The notes beneath the pieces are model-generated. The model was given only the letters and a program-made list of their open reading frames with translations, was not told where the DNA came from and ran no database searches. A program made the translations under genes and the position numbers. From Campylobacter sp. 19-13652 (GTDB taxonomy: Bacteria; Campylobacterota; Campylobacteria; Campylobacterales; Campylobacteraceae): 64,000 bases of DNA. The stretch spans positions 744,001 to 808,000 of the forward strand of contig NZ_AP024713.1 in NCBI RefSeq assembly GCF_019702925.1. Direction: 5' to 3'. Each line of letters starts with the position of its first letter. The first letter of the stretch is position 1. Below, piece by piece: positions 57,608-64,000 of this stretch.

Positions 57608-58402
57608 ATGAAAAAACTAAGCATTAGGGATATACTTGCTAAAAAGGGCAAAGAAAAAATAGTCGCCATTACTGCTTATGATGCACTTTTTACAAAGCTT
57701 TTTGATGAGAATGTGGATCTGATTTTAATCGGCGATAGCCTAAATATGAGCTTTAACGGCAAAAAAGACACGCTTGATATTGATATAAATGCGATGCTTT
57801 ATCACACTCGTGCGGTTTGCGGTGCGGCTAGGCATGCCTATGTGGTAGCAGATCTGCCATTTGGTAGCTACTATGACGAGCGTGGAGCGATAAAAAGCTC
57901 GCTAAAGCTCATAAAACAAGGCGGTGCGGACGCCGTTAAGCTAGAAGGCGGGGCAAAAAAGGCTCATCTGGTGCGTGCTTTAAGCGATGAGGGCATTAGC
58001 GTGGTAGGGCATATCGGACTTATGCCCCAGTCTGTGCGCTTTGAGGGCGGATATTTGGTAAAAGGGCGAGACGAGAAGCAGGCGCAGGGCTTGCTAGCTG
58101 ACGCTTTGGCACTGCAAGAAGCGGGAGCTGTGACGATAGTGCTAGAGGGCGTCATCTCAAGCGTAGCAAGCGAAATCACAAATGCCATAAAAATCCCCAC
58201 AATAGGCATAGGCTCTGGTGCGGATACGGACGGGCAGATACTCGTATTTTCCGATATGCTAGGGCTTTTTGATGAGTTTGTGCCAAAATTTGTCAAACGC
58301 TATATGAATGGGGCAGACTTGGTGCGCAAAACGATAAAAAACTATGCCGATGAAGTAAGGAGCGGAGCTTTTCCATCAAGTGAGTATGAGTATAAAAAAT
58401 AA
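57608..58402 (+). CDS. panB: 3-methyl-2-oxobutanoate hydroxymethyltransferase
   Basis: The 264-residue enzyme makes ketopantoate, the first step to pantothenate and CoA. The start KKLSIRDILAKKGKEKIVAI is conserved. DENVDLILIGDSLNMSFNGK holds the metal-binding Asp, and DAVKLEGGAKKAHLVRAL the catalytic KLEGG. VKRYMNGADLVRKTIKNYAD is the usual C-terminal region. Length equals that of E. coli PanB. It ends the TRAP-brnQ-panB group. Confidence 0.95.
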   Translation: MKKLSIRDILAKKGKEKIVAITAYDALFTKLFDENVDLILIGDSLNMSFNGKKDTLDIDINAMLYHTRAVCGAARHAYVVADLPFGSYYDERGAIKSSLKLIKQGGADAVKLEGGAKKAHLVRALSDEGISVVGHIGLMPQSVRFEGGYLVKGRDEKQAQGLLADALALQEAGAVTIVLEGVISSVASEITNAIKIPTIGIGSGADTDGQILVFSDMLGLFDEFVPKFVKRYMNGADLVRKTIKNYADEVRSGAFPSSEYEYKK

Positions 58403-58833
58403 AGCTTTAGAATAATCTGTTTAGTAATATTTTGGTGATTTGTACTGAGCTATTTTAGGTGAGACTAAAGATTGTCGACGCATTTTGTTAGCGTAAGTTT
58501 TTAAGCCATAGATGCATAAAATTTAAAAAGTCTTATTATTAAACCAAATAAAAGTGGTTTTTACTCTTTTTAAACTAACCTTTTTTAGGTTGGTTTAAAA
58601 ATAATTTTATCTTGTAAAAACTACCACTTAAGTTAAATCCAAATATATTAAAATAAATTGCAGTGTCTTTATGTATGATAGGTGGACTAAAATTAAGTAG
58701 CTAATTTAACCATTAAACTAATCAAATCAAGATTTTAGACCAAGATTAGTTAAAGTCTCTAGTCCTAGTCTAAGGCTCATTTGTCAAAGTTAAGATATGG
58801 CTTGAAAATGAGCTATAAAGTCTTAGTGATACT
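58403..58833. other. 430-bp gene-less stretch with terminator hairpin
   Basis: No gene is seen. TTTTAAACTAACC (58568-58580) pairs with GGTTGGTTTAAAA (58588-58600) with one G-U pair, a likely bidirectional terminator between convergent panB and the TauE-like gene. The remainder is AT-rich with no other clear signals. Confidence 0.55.
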
Positions 58834-59580
58834 CTAGCCCAAGAATATCTTTTTAATTAGCATTGAAAGTATGATAACGTTAAAAGCTATATTTATGCGT
58901 TTTTGTAGTTTTCTGTCCACTGAGGCTTGCGCTTTGGTACCAAAAAACACCCCAACAAGCGCTCCAATCCCAAGCAGTACCCCAGCCCCCCAATTAACTC
59001 CGACATTAAGAGAAATGCTGATTAGTCCGCTAATAGAGGCAAATACAACAAAAAATAGCCCCATTGAGACGGCTTTTTTGATGTCGTAACCGAAAAAGCC
59101 AAAAAATAGTATGCCTATAAGCACGCCGCCGCCTATCCCAGCACTTATGGCGACTAAGCCTATAGCTGCACCAATTACGATGAGTGCGCCCTTTGATAGC
59201 TTTATTTCTATATCATTAAATCCCTTTTTAAGTCCAGCTTTTAATATCCCGAGTGCAAGGACTATAGCCAGTAGCACCTCAAGCGCAATAGCTGGCACCG
59301 AAGCGATAACAACTCCAGAAAACGCTCCGCCTATTAGTCCGCCTATGCCGACATAAACGCTTTGATTTAGCTTAAATAGCCCTCTTTTGTAGTTTAGATA
59401 TGAGCCAAAAAGCGAGCTTAGCACCATTTGCACGACGCTAATGCCTATTGCCTCTTTTACGTCATAGCCAAAATAAAGCAGCACGGTTACTACTATGGCG
59501 CCCCCTCCGATACCGAAAAATCCGCTTGCAAATCCGACAAATACGCCTAAAATAGATAGTAGCGCTATCTCCATTTTCAT
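58834..59580 (-). CDS. TauE/SafE-family sulfite or sulfonate exporter
   Basis: The 248-residue protein has about eight membrane helices in two homologous halves. Each half opens with a glycine motif: GVFVGFASGFFGIGGGAIVV in the first and GLVAISAGIGGGVLIGILFF in the second, the GxGGGxI pattern of TauE/SafE. It probably exports sulfite, sulfonates or similar anions; the substrate is not defined. It is transcribed divergently from the LysE-type gene. Confidence 0.88.
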   Translation of the reverse strand: MKMEIALLSILGVFVGFASGFFGIGGGAIVVTVLLYFGYDVKEAIGISVVQMVLSSLFGSYLNYKRGLFKLNQSVYVGIGGLIGGAFSGVVIASVPAIALEVLLAIVLALGILKAGLKKGFNDIEIKLSKGALIVIGAAIGLVAISAGIGGGVLIGILFFGFFGYDIKKAVSMGLFFVVFASISGLISISLNVGVNWGAGVLLGIGALVGVFFGTKAQASVDRKLQKRINIAFNVIILSMLIKKIFLG

Positions 59581-59719
59581 CCTTTAAATTTAATAAGATA
59601 TTATAATAGTTTTTAAACGAAACTTCAAGCCTTTTGCATAAAATGGCTGTTTAAATTTAAAAATTAGTGATATTTGGATACAATGTAGACTATTTTTACT
59701 TTTAAATTTTGGAGAAATT

Positions 59720-60319
59720 ATGCTTTTTACTATCGCACTGGTTCATCTTTTATTTGCCGCTATTCCTGGCCCAGATGTGCTTATTATGGTGCGCACAGGG
59801 GCTGCTTGTGGATTTAGGGCAGTGGTATTTGCCGCTGCTGGCATAGCTACGGGTCTTATTCTTTGGGTTAGCTTAAGCGTTGGTTTACTAGCTAGCATAG
59901 CCCACACTCCTTTGCTTAAAATTTTAATGGCAGTAGGTGGAGCCTATCTTATTTTTATTGCTTTTATGCTTTATAAAAATGGTTCTAGCTCAATTAACGT
60001 TTCAAATGAAAATAGTGGTATGAGTGATTTTAAAGCATATATGCTAGGTCTTAGTACAAACCTAGCAAATGCAAAGGCTATTATGTATTTTGCTGGCATT
60101 TTTAGCCTAGCCGCGGCGAGATTTGAGGATAGCTTTATGCTATGGATTTTGGGGTTTGTGATAGTTTTTGAAAGTTTTTTATTTTTTGCTTTTCTTGGCT
60201 GGGTATTTGCTTTAAAGCGAGTTAGAGAGACTTTTAATCGCTATCGTGTATATATTGATAAATTTTGTGCATTTTTGTTTGTTGTCTTTGGATTGTTGAT
60301 TTTTTATGAAATAGCTTAA
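59720..60319 (+). CDS. LysE/RhtB-family exporter
   Basis: The 199-residue protein has six predicted membrane helices and the diagnostic start LVHLLFAAIPGPDVLIMVRT, followed by GAACGFRAVVFAAAGIATGL (the GPxxxxxxxxxxxGxxxG-type pattern). The central GLSTNLANAKAIMYFAGIFS is also typical. It exports amino acids such as threonine, homoserine or lysine. The length is standard. The upstream region has a probable -10 just before TTTTGGAGAAATT. Confidence 0.9.
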   Translation: MLFTIALVHLLFAAIPGPDVLIMVRTGAACGFRAVVFAAAGIATGLILWVSLSVGLLASIAHTPLLKILMAVGGAYLIFIAFMLYKNGSSSINVSNENSGMSDFKAYMLGLSTNLANAKAIMYFAGIFSLAAARFEDSFMLWILGFVIVFESFLFFAFLGWVFALKRVRETFNRYRVYIDKFCAFLFVVFGLLIFYEIA

Positions 60320-60382
60320 ATAAAATATTAATTTATTTTTTTAATTTTTATTTATAAATTTAAATATGTTTTAAGTATTTTG

Positions 60383-60409
60383 GTAATACAATTTTTATAT
60401 TAGTATTAC
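60383..60409. promoter_or_regulatory. Candidate NikR-type operator
   Basis: GTAATAC (60383-60389) and GTATTAC (60403-60409) are perfect 7-bp inverted repeats with a 13-base spacer, 20 bases before the nickel-related gene at 60429. NikR sites are likewise spaced inverted repeats of about 25-28 bp. Sequence identity to known NikR boxes is only partial. Confidence 0.4.
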
Positions 60410-60428
60410 AAACTTAAAGGGGGTTTAA

Positions 60429-61136
60429 ATGAAAAAAATTTCATCAATCACGTTTTTAACAGGCGTTTTAGCAGTTTTTATTTCAAGTTCTGCTTTTGCT
60501 CATCAAAGTATAGCAGCAAAAATAGGGCAACACTATGAGCTTAAGTTTTGGGCACATAATGGTTTTGAAGACTATAAAAAAGAGCAGTTTTTGGGTGCTG
60601 AAGCTTATGACATAAACGGAAAAAATATTAAAACTGGTATTGATTATTCAAAGGATGTACCAGCTATTTTGACTTCCTCTAGTCCAGCCATTGTTGTTAC
60701 AAATTTTGATGCAGGATATTGGAGTAAGACTGATGCAGGATATGTGTCTAAGCCAGCCTATGATGTAAATGGAGTTGTGTTTGACACTTTGCGTTCACTT
60801 AAAATAGGAAAGACATATTTTGCTTATTCTCCTGTTTTAGCTAATCCTTTAGGGCTTGATTTTGAGGTCACTCCGCTTAAGAATCCTTTTAGCTTAAAAG
60901 TGGGTGATACTTTACCGGTTTTGGTTACTTTTAATGGCAAGGCATTAGCTGGTGCTAAATTTGAAAATCAAACTGATGATTTAAGTGAGACTACAAATGA
61001 ATATGGTATAGCCTTTATAAAAATAGTTAGCAAAGGCCTAAATATAATTGCTGCTCGTTACGAAAAACCACTTCTTGATGATCCTCAGGCAAAGAGATTG
61101 CTTATACAGTCATCTATTAGCTTTAATTTGGAGTAG
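60429..61136 (+). CDS. DUF4198 periplasmic protein, NikK-like
   Basis: The 235-residue product has a signal peptide (MKKISSITFLTGVLAVFISS, cut after SAFA). The mature part matches DUF4198: HQSIAAKIGQHYELKFWAHN, AVEAYDI-like AEAYDINGKNIKTGIDY and a C-terminal Ig-like beta domain (GDTLPVLVTFNGKALAGAKF). In Campylobacter nickel systems the DUF4198 protein NikK works with NikL and a NikMQO core transporter. The early His-rich start and FWAH are possible metal ligands. Here the core genes are absent nearby. Confidence 0.8.
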   Translation: MKKISSITFLTGVLAVFISSSAFAHQSIAAKIGQHYELKFWAHNGFEDYKKEQFLGAEAYDINGKNIKTGIDYSKDVPAILTSSSPAIVVTNFDAGYWSKTDAGYVSKPAYDVNGVVFDTLRSLKIGKTYFAYSPVLANPLGLDFEVTPLKNPFSLKVGDTLPVLVTFNGKALAGAKFENQTDDLSETTNEYGIAFIKIVSKGLNIIAARYEKPLLDDPQAKRLLIQSSISFNLE

Positions 61137-61142
61137 GGCTTT

Positions 61143-61574
61143 ATGAGAGCAATTTTTATCTTTGCTTTATTTGGCGTTTTGTGTGGGCTTGGCGCACATG
61201 TTCTTCATTATAATTTAAAAAAAGGCGCACTTTATAGTGAAGTATTTTTTGGTGGTGGGGATGTGGCTAGCTATTCACCATTTGAAGTCTATGCACCTGA
61301 TGCTAGTCTGCCCTTTGTGCGAGGTAATACTGATGAGCGTGGCGTACTTACTTTTTTGCCTGATAGGGTTGGCAAATGGCATGTAGTTGTACATGCTGGT
61401 AGTGACCATGGAGAGCATATAATAGAGTACGATGTCGATGTAAAAGAAGGAGATATAGCTACGCTTTCACACACTCCGCTTTATAGTGAGTATGGCGCCA
61501 TGATAACTGGGGTGGCTATAATTTTTGGAGTGTTTGGTTTAGTTTATGGCCTTAGGGCTAGGCGAGCTAGATAG
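61143..61574 (+). CDS. NikL-like membrane-anchored protein
   Basis: The 143-residue product has an N-terminal hydrophobic helix (IFIFALFGVLCGLGAHVLHY), a periplasmic beta domain with several His (KWHVVVHAGSDHGEHIIEYD) and a C-terminal helix (MITGVAIIFGVFGLVYGLRA) ending in basic residues. This arrangement matches NikL/CbiN-like partners of the NikK type. It starts six bases after the NikK-like gene. A nickel or cobalt role is inferred from family and context. Confidence 0.75.
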   Translation: MRAIFIFALFGVLCGLGAHVLHYNLKKGALYSEVFFGGGDVASYSPFEVYAPDASLPFVRGNTDERGVLTFLPDRVGKWHVVVHAGSDHGEHIIEYDVDVKEGDIATLSHTPLYSEYGAMITGVAIIFGVFGLVYGLRARRAR

Positions 61575-61794
61575 CCCCGAAGTCTTTAATTCGTTTTTGG
61601 GCTGAATTTTTTGTAAGTGGTTTTATCTTTTGTGATATGACTAGATTTCAAAGCCCAAAAACTTTTATTTATCTTAATAAGTTTATCCGCTATAATTAAA
61701 TTTTGTAAAAATAAAGAGTTTTGGAATTAGAATAATCTATGAACTTAAAAAATACATGGATTATATTTTAAGATTTTATACAAGAGAGCAAACT

Positions 61795-61826
61795 TATATA
61801 TCTATAAAGATATTTATAGATATATA
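61795..61826. terminator. Perfect 14-bp AT-rich hairpin
   Basis: TATATATCTATAAA (61795-61808) pairs perfectly with TTTATAGATATATA (61813-61826) around GATA. It lies 13 bases downstream of the LolC/E-like stop codon and between convergent genes. The stem is only A-T and G-C poor, so its strength as a terminator is uncertain. Confidence 0.5.
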
Positions 61827-61838
61827 AAATTGTGAAAT

Positions 61839-63035
61839 TTACTCATTTCTAAGCGTGGTTAGTACGTCCACTTCTGAGGCCTTTTTGGCTGGATAGTAGC
61901 TTGATAGGGCAACCATGAGTATGGAGCCTGTTACTATAAGAGAAAAATCAAGCGTCGATAGTTCAAGCGGAAGCTTTGAGCTACCGTATACGTCAGCTGG
62001 TAGGCTTATGATGTCAAAATTACCCAGTAAAAATATCCCAACAAGTCCAAGCGCAACGCCAAATATTATCCCGCTGCCGCCTATTGCCATGCCTTGCAAA
62101 AAAAAGCTCTTTTTAATTTCCGCTTTGCTTGCTCCAAGTGATAAAAGCAGGGCGATTTCTGAGCGCCTATTCATCACGGTCATTAAAAGTGAGCTTATAA
62201 TATTTAGGCTAGCGACTAGGACTATTAACATTAAAACTATAAAAAGCGCCCTTTTTTCAAGTGCTAGTGCGGAGAAAAAGTTACCATTTTGTTGCCACCA
62301 GCCTATGGCTTGCACACCTACTGGTAGGGTGGATTTGAGAGCTTTTATATCATCAAAAGGCTTGCTTGAAAACACGTGTATACCGTCATATTTGCCACTT
62401 TCATAGCCCAAAATACTGCTTAAAGCCTTAAGGCTTGTGTACACATAAAGTTTATCATACGCCACAAGCCCAGAGCTAAACTCGCCCTTTATGTTAAATC
62501 TTTTTATCTTTGGCAGCACCGACAGCCCTCCAGCTTCAGCTGTGGTAAAAATGAGCGTGGCTTTATCTGCGCTTTTTGCCCCTGCAATCTGCGCTAGCCC
62601 ACTACCTACAAGCAGGCTAAAACCATCAATCTCCTTTTCTTTTAGAGCGTCTTTGACTATCTCGTTTATCTCTTTTTCTAGTGCGCTATTAACCCCAAAA
62701 ACCATAGCTCCACCCATGCCCTGCTCACCCTTTAGTATAGCCTGAGAACTGATGTAAGGGCTAAATTTTAAGGACTTAAATTTCTCCTGTAAGGTTTTTA
62801 AAAGCTCATCATCTATCCTATCTGAAAATGGACTTAAAATGGTGATTGGATAGTTCATAGTAAAGAGCTTTCTCTCAAAATCCTTATCAAAGCCATTCAT
62901 TAGCGCCATAGCCACAATAAGCACCATAAGCCCAACGCTCACCCCCAAAAATGCAAGCAATGCAGAGAGTGTGATAAATGGCTGAGTTTTATCAAAGCGC
63001 AGATATTTTGGCGCTAAAAATCGTACTAGGCTCAT
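61839..63035 (-). CDS. LolC/LolE-family lipoprotein-release ABC permease
   Basis: The 398-residue protein has an N-terminal helix after LRFDKTQPFITLSALLAFLG (family signature), a large periplasmic domain (about residues 50-265), and three C-terminal helices including VLMLIVLVASLNIISSLLMT and the LGASKAEIKKSFFLQGMAIG segment typical of FtsX/LolE permeases. It extracts lipoproteins from the inner membrane for LolA, together with LolD. In C. jejuni a LolC/E-type gene is next to secA as here. It starts 160 bases from the end of secA. Confidence 0.9.
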   Translation of the reverse strand: MSLVRFLAPKYLRFDKTQPFITLSALLAFLGVSVGLMVLIVAMALMNGFDKDFERKLFTMNYPITILSPFSDRIDDELLKTLQEKFKSLKFSPYISSQAILKGEQGMGGAMVFGVNSALEKEINEIVKDALKEKEIDGFSLLVGSGLAQIAGAKSADKATLIFTTAEAGGLSVLPKIKRFNIKGEFSSGLVAYDKLYVYTSLKALSSILGYESGKYDGIHVFSSKPFDDIKALKSTLPVGVQAIGWWQQNGNFFSALALEKRALFIVLMLIVLVASLNIISSLLMTVMNRRSEIALLLSLGASKAEIKKSFFLQGMAIGGSGIIFGVALGLVGIFLLGNFDIISLPADVYGSSKLPLELSTLDFSLIVTGSILMVALSSYYPAKKASEVDVLTTLRNE

Positions 63036-63196
63036 CTTTGTCCTTGTTTAAATTTATATTTTGGTTCTTACATATATCCATGGCTACTGTTGCTAAAAGC
63101 CTTGCGTAAAAGAGGATAAAATATTTAAATTTATCCTCTTTTTGGTGCATTTTCTGGGCTTACAGACTAGAAAATATCGTAAAAACCCAGAAAATA

Positions 63197-64000
63197 TTAA
63201 GCAAAAATTCCTTTTTTTGGACCACTTTTCCCGTGGCAATCTTTGTATTTTTTACCACTTCCACAAGGGCAGGGTGCATTGCGGGCAGGCTTTTTGGCGC
63301 TGTTTGCGGCATTAGATGGCACGCTATGATGTATGGCTTTTTTAAATTCCCCATTTTCGTCACTTGCGCTAAAGCTGGTAGCTTCGCTTTCTGATTTTTC
63401 ACTCATCTCCTCAAGCACTTGCGAAGCACTCTCATCTTGCGGACGAAGCTGAAGTAGATGAAGCATTTTGCTACTTTCTGTTTTTAGTCTACTTGCAAGC
63501 TCTAAAAAAAGATTATAGCTCTCTTTTTTGTATTCTGTTAGCGGATCTTTTTGATTATATCCGCGTAGTCCGATACCTGTTTTTAGTATATCCATTTGAT
63601 ATAGGTGCTCTCTCCATGCGCCGTCTAAAACCTGCAAATATAGCACCTTCTCAATGCGTGATTTATCGTCAGGGCTTATGAGTGATAGTTTTTGCTCGTA
63701 GTTTTTGATAAGCTCATCACTAAGCGCGTTTAATAGCTCATCATACTCAAGCCCTTTAAATTTATCCGCCTCTATATCCTCGCCTATCTCGCTTTTTATT
63801 ATATTGGCTAGATTTTCTAGGTCAAACTCATCTTTTAGTCCGCCTGCGATTATCCCAGCTTTTTCTAGGAGTTGGGCTGCGTATTCTTGCTGGTTTGCCC
63901 TTACGCGTGCATTCATGTCTGTGTTTGGATCTAGTAGCTCGTTTCTATATTTATAGATTGTTTTTCTCTGCTCATTTGCCACATCATCATACTCTAGCAG
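63197..64000 (-). CDS. secA: Preprotein translocase ATPase SecA, C-terminal part
   Basis: About 268 residues are present; the gene runs off the right edge and its start is not in the window. The sequence shows the helical scaffold domain (LLEYDDVANEQRKTIYKYRN) and helical wing (VLYLQVLDGAWREHLYQMDI, then GIGLRGYNQKDPLTEYKKES). The C-terminal zinc-binding tail APCPCGSGKKYKDCHG follows, which binds SecB or membrane lipids. SecA drives proteins through SecYEG. Only the ATPase motor domains are missing, cut by the window edge. Confidence 0.96.
   Translation of the reverse strand: MLEYDDVANEQRKTIYKYRNELLDPNTDMNARVRANQQEYAAQLLEKAGIIAGGLKDEFDLENLANIIKSEIGEDIEADKFKGLEYDELLNALSDELIKNYEQKLSLISPDDKSRIEKVLYLQVLDGAWREHLYQMDILKTGIGLRGYNQKDPLTEYKKESYNLFLELASRLKTESSKMLHLLQLRPQDESASQVLEEMSEKSESEATSFSASDENGEFKKAIHHSVPSNAANSAKKPARNAPCPCGSGKKYKDCHGKSGPKKGIFA

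Noticed and set aside
1-64000. CRISPR arrays, tRNA and rRNA genes
   Set aside because: No regularly spaced repeats of CRISPR type and no tRNA or rRNA signatures were seen by eye. A dedicated tRNA search could still find one missed here.

Overview
The window is from an epsilonproteobacterium, most likely Campylobacter. It is AT-rich, and two host blocks keep gene orders known from that genus: nadE / lpxK / thrC / kdsB, and hemH / oxidoreductase opposite alaS / maf / penicillin-binding protein 1A. A LolC/E-type permease beside secA fits as well. The species cannot be settled from the sequence alone.

Positions 1 to about 35,020 are a large, largely intact siphovirus-type prophage whose left end lies outside the window; no integrase is seen. 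From the left: a minus-strand fringe of small genes (NYN nuclease fragment, ribbon-helix-helix protein, MazF-like toxin) and a GC-rich gene-less stretch (1-2.8 kb); a toxin-antitoxin and immunity block (YafQ-type pair, hicAB, a frameshifted membrane-protein gene, a stand-alone S24 peptidase and a CI-like repressor, 2.9-6.4 kb); rightward early genes with a replisome organizer and a VRR-NUC nuclease (6.5-9.9 kb); terminase (9.9-12.3 kb); an accessory block with higBA, a lipoprotein and three repeated leader-peptide cassettes (12.4-16.1 kb); head genes (16.8-22.2 kb) including a protease-capsid fusion with an internal ribosome start; tail genes (22.2-33.6 kb) with a -1 frameshift site in the tail chaperone and an 1890-residue tape measure; then lysis genes (34-35 kb). 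A two-gene membrane-protein pair occurs twice, once at each side, on opposite strands.

Positions 35,231-64,000 are chromosome. They hold NAD, LPS and threonine synthesis (nadE, DegT aminotransferase, lpxK, cutA, thrC, kdsB), a 1-kb decayed intergenic region, hemH and an oxidoreductase-like gene facing alaS, maf, a class A penicillin-binding protein and a two-component system, then fumC, a decayed DMT-type transporter, a fused TRAP permease, brnQ, panB, TauE/SafE and LysE exporters, a NikK/NikL-like nickel-uptake pair without its core transporter, a LolC/E-like permease and the 3' part of secA.

The most unusual feature is at 14.1-15.3 kb. Three consecutive cassettes each hold a hairpin, a Shine-Dalgarno site, an 18-20-residue hydrophobic peptide and a downstream strand complementary to that peptide's own start region. 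The paired sequences differ from cassette to cassette while the pairing is kept, and a different small gene follows each one. This looks like an undescribed type I toxin-like or leader-peptide control system.
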